In this document: in pieces, positions 49,577-62,219 of the stretch | Layout: every line of letters starts with the position of its first letter | Numbering within the stretch: the first letter of the stretch is position 1 | Assembly (NCBI GenBank): GCA_030062745.1 | Contig: CP099839.1 | Location: 15,236,044-15,300,043, forward strand | Direction of reading: 5' to 3' | DNA length: 64,000 nt | Source of the DNA: Capitulum mitella | Lineage: Eukaryota; Arthropoda; Thecostraca; Pollicipedomorpha; Pollicipedidae | Notes under the pieces: generated by a model | What the model saw: the letters and a program-made list of their open reading frames with translations, nothing else | Databases searched by the model: none | Told to the model about the DNA's origin: nothing | Translations under genes and position numbers: made by a program

Positions 49577-52500
49577 ATGCGTGTGTGTGTTTGTTGAGTT
49601 CCTTCCTGAATACTTTAAAACCTACCACCATCCAATGCGTGGAAATCATGTTCTGTGCGAGAACTCTCACACAACCGGACCCTTTGCACTAACACGATGG
49701 AACAAACGATTCTGTTTGGAAACGCAAGCACATGTTTTTTCATCCTGCCTAGTTTTTTGCTGACGTCTCGTGCAAAGGGCATAAAGAACAGAGCCTAGAG
49801 CTTCTGGCACGCCATTATTGGTGCCTTGTGCAAGGAATTAGCTCACTGAGCTCTGCCACATCACGGGCCGCATCCACTCGAGCTTATTATGGAGATCGGA
49901 TACGTGGCATGCTTGGTGGTTATACTTATATTGGTTAAAAATGTCTTCAACCCCAAAGCTCAGCATCTACTGCATACTGGTACTGCTCTTTTACATACCA
50001 AGACCCGCCACCAGTGACCGCCGGACGAGGGGAAGCAGGTTAAATCGACCGCCTCGTATCTCAGGAACCAGGAGTCCGGTCTGAACGACTTTGATGGCAA
50101 ATGATGGGGTGGTTTTTTCATCTCTGGATGAGAAACCTTCCAGCAGGTTGGTCCATCAAGTGAATATCGGATCACAGACGGTCATATCCGGTAGCATATC
50201 CAAAGGGGAGGTCAGAGGGGTTGCTTGCTCCCCCATCGCTACAGTCAGAAAGACATGGGGTATTTTTATTTTTAATATCTCTATGTTCTATTTCACTGGA
50301 TCAATTTATCCATATCTGCATGCAACAGTGAGTTGCATTAATGCAATTCTAGCCCTGGCAACCCCTTTGAAAGTCCTGGCTACACTCTACGATCCAGTTT
50401 TCGTCGGATTACTACGGTTCTGATATCGTTAGATGCAGGAGTATTCAATTACGTTATGATCGTGACAATGTCATGATCTGGTTCTCTTTTGATGTTCAGT
50501 TTTCAGGTAATTTTCAGAATTTGAAACACAATTAGCCTGTCATATCATCAGCCTATGATATCATTGCTAAATCTGATCACAGAAAAGACAAGTAAACAAA
50601 GATAAAATCGTACAAAAGACACAGTAAACCATTGCATTATCTGGTCAATTTTCAACACAACTATATAAATCCTGCTATTTTCCCCTTGATGGCATTTTCA
50701 AAAAAAGCCCCCGACGCGCCGGCCGACGCTCACAGTCGCAAATCGCCTGACATCAGAATACTGTTCTGCCTGAGAATTCAGCAAAACTAACATGAATAAA
50801 TATTTCTCATGCAAAGGTGTGACATACTGTTCAACTGACAAGCACTGGACATATGACAGCCACACTTTTTAAGGTTCAGATGTGATTGGCAACAAATGGG
50901 GGGGGGGCACTTTTCACCCTCTATGTGTTTGCAGGTTAAAATGGATATCTAAGGCTGGTAACACTAACTAAACTGCATATACAAACACTATAATTTAAAT
51001 TTTATGCTATAATACAAGAGGCCAAAGCACATTTGCCCATGAAATGAGCACTGGGAGACTGTATTATTTACAAGGCACAAGTGCCTGGATCCTGTCTACA
51101 TAATGCAGAATGGATTATGCCAATGTCACTGCCATGGCATAATCCAGTGCCATTATATGCCACTATATGCCATTGTCAGCTCCCAAACAGAACAATGCCA
51201 CATTGTTTGAAAATATGCTAAACAAGACTGTTCCAAAGTGAAAATCCTAGAACATGCCCAATCAGTTTATAAATGGCTGCAAGAACAGATCTGGTATACT
51301 TTTTTGGGCACCCAAAGAAGCAAAATCCTGTGGAAAAATAATTATTTTCTTGTCTGGTCCTGTTAATACTGTGTGCAGTCTTTGTCTTGGGACACATAGG
51401 CTGGACTTGTAAAACAGCAGGAGATATGCAGCAGACAAAGTAGAGCACAGAATGAAGAATACATTAATTGGTATTAGGAGATATGCACTTGTCCTTCTCA
51501 ATGAGAAATACATATGGGCAAAGGAAACCTGATACACACTGCAAAATATACAACTCACATTCAAGACATCTTCAAACAGGTCACACAACCAATATGACAA
51601 CTGACATAGCCAGGGAAGATGTTTAGCCTTACCTAGTTCTGTGCCTGAATGCTTTATTTACAGGGTGCATGCAGCTGACAATTGGGGTTATTTCTACATG
51701 TCATGACCATCATGCCAGAAAAGCTACCATGGAAAATAATTTAACTCTATCACTTCTTGTGAATTCACTTACATTGTGCTGCCTGACAGACTGTAAGTCA
51801 AGCCCTGGCTTTGATTTCAACAAACCTCCTCAGAGCTATTCTAGATAGTTTTAGAGAAACAGGTAAAATTGAAATCTATACACACAAAAATAGATAAGAG
51901 ACAACAAAAGTCCCAAACCAAGCATGGTTGGGCAATAGTAAATTTGGTCTGTATTACCTTATGCTTTATGACAATTATCAAAGATATGCTACACTGGCTG
52001 TGCCAGTGCAGTGATATGTGACACTTGCTTGAATTCTGTCCTGAACAAAGTTCAAGAATGAAGATCTGCTGCACCTCACATTCATATGTAAATAAAGCAT
52101 GCAGAGTTTCAAGATTGTGTGGTCTAGCATTCAGGCTATTATCCCTCCCATGATTCCAGAATCTGTTTCTGGTACTGAACAAAAGCATGTTTTTCATTTA
52201 CTGGTGAAAGCTTAGTCCTGCCAAAACATCTGTATAAAATATCTCTAGTCTACAAGACTTGCAGTGTCATGAGTTACACTGACATACCTGGACATTTCAG
52301 AAGTATTTACATCTCATATGATTATTTAGATACACAATGAATGGTTCAAGAATGGTTGTTTGGTTTAACTGTTGGATGTCATGGCTTCTGCAGCATCTTA
52401 AAGTTATTGAAGTGTCAAAGTTTCTTGATAGTACTGACAACTTGAGCTAGGTTTCACTCCTGACATGCTAAGGTCCTTACTGCTATGACATGAGTGACAT

Positions 52501-53900
52501 TTATTTGACCCCATGACATAGCAATTAAGCTTATCAAACAAAACTGGCCTCTAGGCTTGATGAACTGATGTTGCCAGCACATTTCTAACTCAAACATAAC
52601 TATCTTTGATGAGCTGAACCTGTGAAACATAATTTTTGTGGGAATTTTCCACTGAACACTCATGGGTGCAAGGTTATACTTCACAGAAGTAGTGTAATAC
52701 ACCAATGTCCTCTGGCTGATCAGACCTGTGTTTAATGATTTCCACAAATTTTAGACATACATGACTAAAAACGTTATTTCCCGGGAATAGTCCAACAAGC
52801 CACGACTTACGCATTCTCCCATTTTCACAACTGCTCTCATATCAGTCACAACTGAACTGAAGGGAATCCAGCTCAAGGCTTGGGGGTACAATTCAAGTGG
52901 GGGAATATGTGGCGGTAATCGATTCTGTACAATGCCATACTGGTAATTCCACTGGCACAAAAAATTAATAAACGTTACCGATCACGCCCTGCCCTCCCCC
53001 TTGCAATGTCTTCCCACGCACCATTTAAACGGGACATTGAAAGTTCACCCACGCCCGTTTTGCCATCTCCATGAATCACTCATGTACGTACCACACGAGA
53101 CACGGTCCTTTTCCTCTGTCGTCTATCGAGACTCTAGCGACTCGCCTTGAGTGTACCGGTTGGACAAGATACCACCTTTGCTTTTGCCTTTTGCGGCGTC
53201 AGCCATTAGTTCCAAGATCTCACTTAGAAATGCTTTCAAGCGAGAGTGGTAATCAGTAGGATTTCTACTGGACTCCATCAAGCCTATCCTCTTTTGGCCC
53301 ATTCGGGGGGAGAAAACGGGAGGCGGGACAAAAAGCAGGTGGCAAAGGTCGTGTATTACACCTGCGATAAGGAGCACCGCATTTTTGCAGAGCTGATACA
53401 TTCTATTAATCTCTGAACAATGTCGGAATGCCAAGGAAGTCCAGCGTACTAGTAGAGGGTAGATGTTCTTCCGTTCCAGCGCTCGGTGGAAACAGTAGAA
53501 AGAACAGCAGTCACCAAACTAGCTTATTCCGTCCTGTTGGGTTCGAACAGTTGTGAACGAGTTGTAGCGAGAAACGTAACGAGCTGTTACGGTCGTCGGT
53601 GGGCGTTTTGACTGTGGTGAAAGGACTTCAACATGCGCTGGAAGACCTGATTAAGAGGTGTTTGATTTGCCGCACGACTAGGTTTACAGATGAAGTGTAT
53701 GGTGCCTTTGACGCAATAATTGGCACTTTGTTCTTGCATGAAGTGGAGTGTAAGATGTATCATGTATCGCTGCGGCGTGACTAGAAATAGGTTTTACAGG
53801 ACAAATATTTACAATCGGCCTACCGCCCAACAGGGGACAATGCATGCATCCTCATACAAGTTGTGGGGATTTTGTATGTATATAAGGGTTGAAGCAAAGG
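47445..53900. other. Intergenic region upstream of the ARL6IP5-like gene and ANKRD13C
   Basis: 47445-48300 is GC-rich and probably holds the ARL6IP5-like promoter, with an imperfect inverted pair around GCCGCCTTATT and AATAAGGCGGCC (47818-47875). 48300-50750 is mixed. 50760-52770 is CpG-free and without coding signal. 52771-53700 is moderately CpG-rich and might include the ANKRD13C promoter. I support no gene here. Confidence 0.5.
49530..49592. repeat. (GCGT)n microsatellite
   Basis: About 10 GCGT units flanked by GCAT variants and a short GT run. Open frames across it are repeat artefacts. Confidence 0.95.
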
Positions 53901-53929
53901 GATCATTCTGAAGACCCAGATATATCCAT

Positions 53930-54496
53930 AGGGAGGATTTCCAAAAATGGAAGGGGTGCAGGGGTGGGGTTAAAAGGGGAGTTTGAGTTTTTTTTTTCCC
54001 CACCAGGGTAATTTTTTTTTTTTTTCCCCGCTGGGAGGAAGGGGTAAAAAAAATATTAGAGTCCTAAGAACCAATGGTATGATAACCAAAGTTCGATTCG
54101 GCCGCTTCGAACGCCAGTTGATAGCGCCAACGTTTCGTTTCTGTGACTTACACACTTTTTTACTTTTGACCCGCTGATGACGTCACAGGTGAGGTCAATC
54201 TCGAAAAAAGGACCACTTTCTCCAGAATTGCCGAACCACGATGGAAAGCAGATGAATTCGTTCAGACCTAACCTAACCTAACCTAACCTAACGAATATTA
54301 CCCTGGTGGCGAAATCGGAAACTACACTCGCGCGTTCTTGAGCGGAACCATCCTAGCGAATGTCAGTATTTTTACGTACTCTTTCTAGCGGCGAGAAAAA
54401 GAACGAATATCACCCTGGTGGCGAAATCGGAAACTACGCTCGTGCGTTAACCTTACCCTCGACTCTGCGCATGGTGTGCGATCGGTAAGGATTACC
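53930..54496 (+). mobile_element. Foldback transposon, copy 1, left arm degraded
   Basis: From AAGAACCAATGGTATGATAACC (about 54066) to GGTAAGGATTACC (54496) it matches the intact element at 55016-55596, including the CCTAA run (54267-54292) and the paired ACCCTGGTGGCGAAATCGG blocks. The left arm is recognisable only roughly: CCACCAGGGTAAT, CCCCGCTGGGAGGAAG and GTAAAAAAAATATT align with the intact arm, but many bases are replaced by homopolymers. Confidence 0.75.
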
Positions 54497-55007
54497 GGGG
54501 TGCAGATATTGTTTTAAATCATTTCTTCCCAGTTATTGGCTTAGATGTGATGTTAAAATGTGCAGGATGTGAGTCTAAATGTTCTTGTCCCCCACCCCAG
54601 AATCCCCCACCATGCTGATGTTCCCCAATTCCCAGTATGTGATGTAGTCACAAACTGGAAGGATGCTATGTTGCATGCATTTTCTACCTATACCTCATTT
54701 TGTTTTAGAGCCTTAGTCCTTGGTCTTAAATATACCATGAAGGTAGCATTAAATTGTAGCCAAGTATGGATTAATTTCCATGGGCTTCTTATTTAAATGC
54801 AGATCAGATCAGTTTTTGTATTGATCTGAAGAAACTGTTTTGTCTACAGGTAGTCTTTTTAGCAGTCTGTCTGTGAATTGCCCTTTTAGCAGTTTTTTTG
54901 CACAGGTATCTAGATACATAAGCTCTTTAAATGATTACATACCAACCATTCCTTGCCTCTTGCTATCATAGTGTTAACCAAGGCTTGGGAACACTGTTTG
55001 TGAGGAG

Positions 55008-55604
55008 CATTTGTCGGTAATCCTTACCGATCGCACACCATGCGCAGAGTCGAGGGTAAGGTTAACGCGCGTGTAGTTTCCGATTTCGCCACCAGGGTGA
55101 TATTCGTTCTTTTTCTCGCCGCTAGGAAGAGTACGTAAAAATACTGACATTCGCTAGGATGGTTCCGCTCAAGAACCAATGGTATGATAACCAATAGGTC
55201 GATTCGGCTGATTCAAACGCCAGTTGATAGCGCCGAACGTTTCGTTTCTGTGACTTACACACTTTTATTTTTGACCCGCTCATGACGTCACAGGTGAGGT
55301 CAATTACGAAAAAAGGACCACTTTCTCCAGAATTGCCGAACCACGATGGAAAGCAGATGAATTCGTTCAGACCTAACCTAACCTAACCTAACGAATATTA
55401 CCCTGGTGGCGAAATCGGCAACTGCACCCGCGCGTTCTTGAGCGGAACCATCCTAGCGAATGTCAGTATTTTTACGTACGCTCCCTAGCGGCGAGAAAAA
55501 GAACGAATATCACCCTGGTGGTGAAATCGGGAACTACACTCGCGCGTTAACCTTACCTTCGACTCTGCGCATGGTGTGCGATCGGTAAGGATTACCCATT
55601 TGTC
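55008..55604 (+). mobile_element. Foldback/MITE-type DNA transposon, intact, with 8-bp target duplication
   Basis: The 581-bp element (55016-55596) is bounded by a perfect 8-bp target duplication, CATTTGTC, at 55008-55015 and 55597-55604. Ends read GGTAATCCTTACCGATCGCA inward on both sides, and the inverted repeats extend about 155 bp. The interior holds a CCTAA run (55373-55392) and, in the right half, a second GGTGGCGAAATCGG copy. It has no coding capacity. An 8-bp duplication fits hAT, P or Merlin superfamilies; I cannot decide among them. Confidence 0.93.
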
Positions 55605-55822
55605 TAGAATTGACATTTTGTTTTTTATCCAGGTATCTTTTTCCACATCTTTGCAGTGTACTGTGTTGGTGTTTTGTGGGAATATGCATGTACATGAATA
55701 TTATTTGTTCTGGTAATTTACAGAAGACCCATTTTGTTTATATGCAGGAACTGCAGAATCAGCCATCAAGAAGAAGAAGATAGATACCTTCCTGTGTTTA
55801 TGGTCATATATGTGGAAATAAG

Positions 55823-58800
55823 ATGATGGCTGCTAGCCAACCCAATTCATCTATAGGAAACTCAGGTGGTAATGAATCCAGTTCCATGACAAAGAAGGAG
55901 TTTCCACTTCATGAATGTGTATTTAAGGGAAAAATCAAGAAAATCCCTCATTTGCTCAGGCAGCATGACATTGATGAAAAAGACATTCATGGTAAGAATG
56001 CAGTGAATGTTTTTAAACAAGTTTCACAACCTTACTGTTTGTTAACTGCTAAGATTGCTAATTCATCAGACAAGGAAGTGATTAAATAGTTCATTCTGTT
56101 TATAATGTTGAATTACATGTGGTTGGCATTTGGACTGGATTCTGCCATAAGTGTACATTCATACTTGGCAATTTGTTTGAACTGAATCAATAAGGAATTC
56201 TTCATTAGGTTTGAGGTATGGTTTGAATTGTAACAGTGCTCAGATTTGTTTATTGTAGAAGTGCTCAGAACTGAATGCCCCTTCACCTTTCAGGTAACAC
56301 TCCTCTTCATCTGGCAGTGATGCTTGGCCAGAAAGGTAAATAAACTCTTCAAAGTTTAGTCCTCTTCAGATATGGACCAGACTTGGTCCATATCAGATTT
56401 GGATCACAGCTTTTGGGAATATGCTAATTACCTAATGTTGTTAAATCTGAGCAGGTTGGGCCTAAATGTAATGTATATATTAAAGGCAAGTAAAGTTACA
56501 TTATGATATATTTGGTAGCCCTATTCTGGTATAATATAAATAATTGTTCTCATGTGTAGGAGCCATATTCTGGTATAATATACATAATTGTTCTCATGTT
56601 TAGGAGTTTAAAAATCAAACTTATATTTAATTAATCTGAGTTACTAACTTAAATATCACATTAAAACACGGGCATCTGATGAATCAGTTGCAGATGATCT
56701 ACAGCAATCCTGCATTTGGGTGGTCTTCAAAAATAAGCATTGTCTGCTTTGATCTTCAAGTACCTTGAGTCAAACTTTGTTGTACTATATCTTTGTCTTG
56801 AAGATGGAGGAAGCATAGTATGCAAATTTTTCATATGCCTGAGCCTAAGGTGCTGTGTTTCATGTATCTTTGTCAACATATTGGTTTGGTGGCTACACTG
56901 AATTTGTGTTGGCAACAGTTTAAATGGCATCAGGCTTCATTGTGTGTGGTATATCAGCATTTTGATGCACTGCCTCATACACTGTAGCCTGTGGCATGGT
57001 TTTTGTTTCACAGAATGCTGTGAGACTTGCAAACTGCAATTGTGTTACAGAGATTGTCCACTTGCTGCTGGCAAGGAATGCTGCCGTGAAAATTCGTAAC
57101 ACCCACGGCTGGAGTCCACTGGCTGAGGCGATCAGCTATGGTGACAGGCAGACAGGTGAGCTTGAGCAGCTTCCAGCCCATCGGCCATGATTGCTGGCAA
57201 ATGTTCAGGTATTGTGTTCACTGTTATGGGTTCAGTCAGCTCCAGATATCCCAGCAGATGTGTGGAGTTTACTGGTTATGCCTTAGTGTCCTGCATGCTG
57301 CTGTGACAGTGAGATAGACTAGCATTACCGCCCACCAGCTGCTGTGCTCTGATTGCTGACAGAATTCACAGGGCCTTAACAGGTCACTGGCAGGGTGGCA
57401 GATGGTGAGTTCTGGTGTATTGCCAGCTGGCATGGAGCCTGTCAGGCTCAGGAGAAAACGGTGGTGAAAACGACACACAGCATTGTTGATAGACCGGTGA
57501 TACGTCGGAGAAAGGCGGAAAAATGGCGAAGGGATTGGACGAAAATATTAGGGAATGCTTGCATTGGATTCCCAGCCACTTGCGACTCGCTGCTGTTGTG
57601 TACCAGCTATTCACCCTCAGAAGGTTAGGAGTATTGTATCGTTTCCTTTGCGCGTCCGCATCCTGTGAGTGTGTCGAATCTCGTGTCCGCTGCGCACTGT
57701 CTCGCCGTGCGGCAGTGGTCTGGCGGTGGCGCCCGCGGCGCACGTGGTGACCTGACGGGCTCGGACCGCCGGCAGTGTCCTCCCTGCTGCGGAAGCTGAA
57801 GAGCCAGTCGCGGGAGCAGATGGATCGGCGGCGGCCGGCGCTGGTGGCCGCCCTCCACCAGATCCCCGACTTCTACATGGAGATCAAGTGGGACTTCCAG
57901 ACGTGGGGTGAGTCCGTGCGGCGGCCCGGAGCCGGGGTGGCGGCGCCGTCTGCCGCACTCAGTCCTCCCGGGTGACGGCGGTCGCCAGACAGTCCCATAC
58001 AGTGGGCTTTAGAGCTATCTGGCGTACAAGCTATCCCTGGACACCCCTACAGAGGTGTCCGGGGATAGTTTGGACCGCTGTTGTGAGCGTTTTGGCGCGT
58101 GCATATTCTCCCGCTGAGGAGCCAGGTGCCTAATGTCACGCCATGAACTCTAGCCGCTGTTGAGGTTGTTTTTTTGGTTGTTTTTTTTGCTGTTTTTTTT
58201 CCTGCGTCGGAAGCCGCGATACAGATCTGATTCACAGCACTACCGTTGTGCTGCGGTCCGGCGCGTAATGTCAGCAGCTTCGAGCGAGGGTTGGGGCTGC
58301 CCTGCCAGCTGTCGGTCCGTGGTGTTGACAAGGGGTGGTTTCGAGCCAGGTTGGGGGGTTATCCTGCGAGATGCCGCTTCATGGTGATGACGGAAGTGGT
58401 TTTTAGCCAGCGTGAGGGTTGTCCTCCCAGCTTCCGGTCCATGGTGATGACGAGGGGTGGTTTTGAGTCAGGGCGGGGGCTATCCTGCCGGCTGCTGGTC
58501 TGTGCTTATGACGGGAGTAGAGGTTGAGTCAGGGTGGGGCTATCCTGCCTCTGCTGATCCTCGATGATGACGGGAGAAGGGGTTGAGTCAGGGTGGGGCT
58601 ATCCTGTCAGCTGCTGATCCGCGATGATGACGGGGAATGGTTTTCTGCACGCCAGTGCCTCTCCTGCACCGCATCCTGCCGTCGGACACGTGCAAAATCT
58701 ACAAGCGCGGCGCCTCCATCCGGCTGGACACCACACTGGTGGACTTTGCCGACCTCAAATGGGAGCGCGGGGATATCAGCTTCCTCTTCAACGGCGACTT

Positions 58801-61800
58801 GCCGCCCGGCCAGTCGCTATCCGTGATGGACAACAAGCTCCGCATCTTCCAGACGGTGCGGCACGAGGTAAGTGGCCGGAGGCGGGTGGGTGTTCTCTGT
58901 CACCGAGGTGGAAACAGGCATTTCCCCAATGATTACTACAAAACGATGAGTTTTCTGGTGTACCCTGATGTATTTCTGGTGTACCGGTTTGTATGCGAAC
59001 GACGCAGATAACCACTCGGCTTGCATTTGTTTAGTTGCGCGGGGCTGTCTGTGGCGTGGACTCGACGTGTCGAAGGGAAGAAGAGATCCGGCCTCGTTCC
59101 CCATCGAAGCATGCGCTGCTTGGCATGCATGGCAGTAACGTTGGTCTGGCTCTCTGTCTAGGAGACAGAGCTGGAGATTCAAGAGGAGATCGACATTTTG
59201 ATGAGCAGCGATATCGTGTCGGCCCAGATGTCGACGAAGTCCATCACGTTCACCCGATCTCAGCAGGGCTGGTTCTTCCGCTCCGACAGAAAGGTGAGCA
59301 CGCGGTGACGTGCTGAATACGACCCACGTGGTGTCGTAGTTGGACATTCTTGCCCAGGAAAAAGTACAAAAGATCATCGATCTTAAGAGCTGCAGAGCTA
59401 AAGAAATTCTGCAGGTTCACTGGTTTAGTGGTGCTGTCATTTCGTCTTTGCGTTTTCCTTGCGTCATTATTGCGTTAATACTAAGGTCGTCGTCGCCGAT
59501 TAGCAGACAGACCTGTTGACCGTTTCGCATATGTATGACCACGTAGCCAAGTGCTTGAGAGCCAGAACGCGAACCCGTCAAAATTCACCCATTGCCGGCG
59601 GCCAGTGACCAGTATCGACTTTGTGTTGTCACTCACGGGGTGACGACCTATGACCTCTGCGGTCGGTGCGAGTCCGGCCCGTCCGGAATTTGAACCGAAC
59701 GGGGCTCGGTGCGCTGTGTGCCGTTGACTGTCGCCGAACTGCTGAACGTCACGGCCGCTACAGGGCGGCGCACCTGCAGACCGGCTGCAGCCGGGCCGGC
59801 CGCAGCCGCCGCCGCCTCCTCTCATTTCGTCGCCCGGTGTCGGCGACCGACACGGCAGAAACGTGATGAGGGGCGCCCGAAAAGTGTGCTCCCAAATTAT
59901 TTTCGGTCCAAAAGTTGGCTTCTGCCTTTTTCGAGTGCGCAAAAGCTGTCAAAAGGCCAAAATGTTGTTTTTATTCATGCTTTTCCAATTTCCCCCCGCC
60001 CTCAAAAAAATGTTTACTCCCAAAGAAAATGGATACTAAGACACTAAGAACTCAAGCCAAAATTCCAGCCCTGGCGGCAGAGCGCCGGCCACTCGTGGTG
60101 AGAAGGGAGTCCGACTGTTCGCGCCCCTGCCCGGCTTCCGCCCTCAGCAAGGGGAGAAGGTCGTGAGCCGCTGATCCCAGCAGGACAGCAGCACAACTCG
60201 AACGGCAGCAGCAGCAGAGAGGCGGGAATGTGGTAGTCTTGGCAGCAGAGGAGCAGCAGTCGGGCGACTTAGCAGGACAGCACGTGATGCCGACAGTCAT
60301 AACACGAGAATCGGGGGTGTGATTTTATCAGCAGAGGGACACTGACCGGGCAGAGCGTCCCCGGCCTCTGCCCCCCGACAGTCGGCCGGAATGTGACTGG
60401 CACTGTCGCGGACCGTGACGCGCGGTGCAGCGGAGTCGCCGCCTCACGGCCGCCTCCCGCCGGCAGGAGATGGTCGGCAAGTACGAGGCCGACTTTTATG
60501 ACGTGCACGGCGTGGTGCTGGAGACGAGGAAGCGGCGCGAGCACCTGTCCGCAGAGGACCTGCAGAAGAACAAGGCGCTGATGGACACCATCACGCGCGG
60601 CAGCACCCACCAGCTGGAGGCCGAGGACACCAGGGAGGTGGGTCCAGCCGGGGCCGCGGACGGCGGACTTTGGAGAGGGCGTTATCGGCCGGTCCGTCCG
60701 GCTGGGCGGCCGCCTGCCTCTGATTTGTAGCTATACTAACGGCCGGACGGTTTAACAGTCCGACGGGCCCGTGGTCCACCAGAGCTGAGATCTGACGGTC
60801 TGGGTAATCGTAGAGTGCGATGAGTTGAGTTTGTGCTCGTGTGCGGCTGTCTGACGGGCCGTCTGACTCTGTTCGTCTCGTCTGCTCGGCTCTGACCGGA
60901 CACCTGACTCGTCAGCTGCCGCACCGGACGTCGCTGGAGCCGCCGTCGGCGCCGGCCGTCACCTGGGAGGAGTATCTGGCCGCCGACCCGGCCAATCCGC
61001 CCCACATCGGCCGCTCAGTCATCTCCAAAGTCAGCTGTAAACGCTTCAAGAACGCCACGCTCGCCATGGTGAGTCCTTCCCGCTGCCGACGCCGTGCGCG
61101 AGCATTTGGCTGGCATCGGGCCACGAAGAGACGGACACGAAACTCGTGTAAGTCGCCCTTCGGTAGCATGCGTTATCTTGTGACGGGTGTCGTGTTCCCT
61201 GTTGATTGGAGTGCCTTGCAGTGCGGATTAGCTCTTTGTCGTCAGTTCGATGTCGCAGGAGCAGCGTTTCGGCAGGACTGATCTGAATAGTGGTCGTGTG
61301 CGCCCGTGCCTGTGGCCTTCGATCGAACTCATTCCGCGGTTTGGAAGCGTTGTGACCGGTTCTTGGACCGGTTCTGTTCTCAGAGCCAGCAGTTCCCGCT
61401 GACGGTCGGCATGCTGTTAGACGTGCTGGACGTGATCGCGCCCTTCAGGCACTTCAGCAAGCTCAAGCAGTTCGTGCAGTGCAAGCTTCCGCCGGGGTTC
61501 CCTGTCAAGCTAGGTGGGCCATTTTGTGGTTTACTGCACATCTGAACGCCACAGTTTTACTTTTTTGATCGGAGGGAAAGACGCATTTCGATATTCCGTG
61601 GTGTTAAATGATACTTCGTTGTTAGCTTTGTTTAAAAGAAGATGTGAAACAATGAGCTCGTAAAATGCCGGTAATGCTGTTGTAATTTGCACTGTAAGAC
61701 GTTTGTGGGAAAACAGATGTGCCAGTACGTTGACGTAGACATGGGGAATCTTCTTTTCGTCGTGCACACTGGCGTGCCTCCTTCATTGGGCTGGCTGTCG

Positions 61801-62219
61801 TTTCCAGATATTCCGCTGATACCAGCCATCACTGCTCAGATCACCTTCCAGGACTTCCGCTTCGAAGACAGCCACCCCAGTCATCTGTTCGTCGTGCCGC
61901 CCGACTACACCGAAGACCCGAACAGGTGCGTGGAGAGACACCACCTGTGACGGTGCTGCCCTCTGCCTCCCCCGCCGCCCTGCCTTGTTTTCTGCACCAT
62001 TCGCTGGGGGCGTTCATGTTGCACTCACCAGTGGTGGTTCACAGTGGATCTCTTGCATTTTCGCGGGACGCCACATGTGTGACCATCCCAATGCATCGAC
62101 GCGCCTACCACAGCTCTGAAGGGATAACCGCTGAACAGCGCCGTGATGTTCACCGTGCGAGACTCGGCAGACGGCCGTGTTGAGCGCTCGTCGTTTCGGG
62201 CAGGTTTCCGGACTTGTGA
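55823..62219 (+). CDS. ANKRD13C: ANKRD13C, ankyrin-repeat ER chaperone-like protein
   Basis: Eleven coding exons: 55823-55991, 56294-56335, 57051-57155, 57776-57907, 58656-58867, 59162-59293, 60467-60637, 60916-61068, 61384-61513, 61808-61925, 62204-62219; 459 residues, all phases consistent. Vertebrate ANKRD13C is associated with the ER membrane and assists biogenesis and trafficking of some GPCRs. Seen: FPLHECVFKG, ankyrin repeats (GNTPLHLAVMLGQK, EIVHLLLARNAAVKIRNTHG, WSPLAEAISYGDRQT), then the family GPCR-chaperone domain (DFYMEIKWDFQTW, RILPSDTCKIYKRGASIRLD, ILMSSDIVSA, FTRSQQGWFFR, RKRREHL, VTWEEYL, KLPPGFPVKL). The final 16-nt exon gives the RFPDL end typical of ANKRD13C. No ubiquitin-interacting motifs follow, which separates it from ANKRD13A, B and D. 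The start could also be the adjacent second ATG. The N-terminus is shorter than the vertebrate one. Confidence 0.94.
58275..58640 (+). repeat. Degenerate minisatellite, about 60-bp period, 6 copies, in ANKRD13C intron 4
   Basis: Units contain GATGACGGGAG, GGTTGAGTCAGGGTGGGG and CTATCCTGCC, diverging leftward. The array runs to within about 20 bp of the acceptor of exon 58656-58867. Confidence 0.85.

Noticed and set aside
53123..53434. 103-residue minus-strand frame containing LKAFLSEILELMADAAKG
   Set aside because: Looks locally protein-like but I cannot match it to a family and see no splice partners; left as unannotated.
57010..57050. Upstream extension of ANKRD13C exon 3 from the acceptor near 57012
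   Set aside because: It stays open in frame, but the family alignment (LGQK joined directly to EIVHLLL) and phase 1 support the acceptor at 57050.
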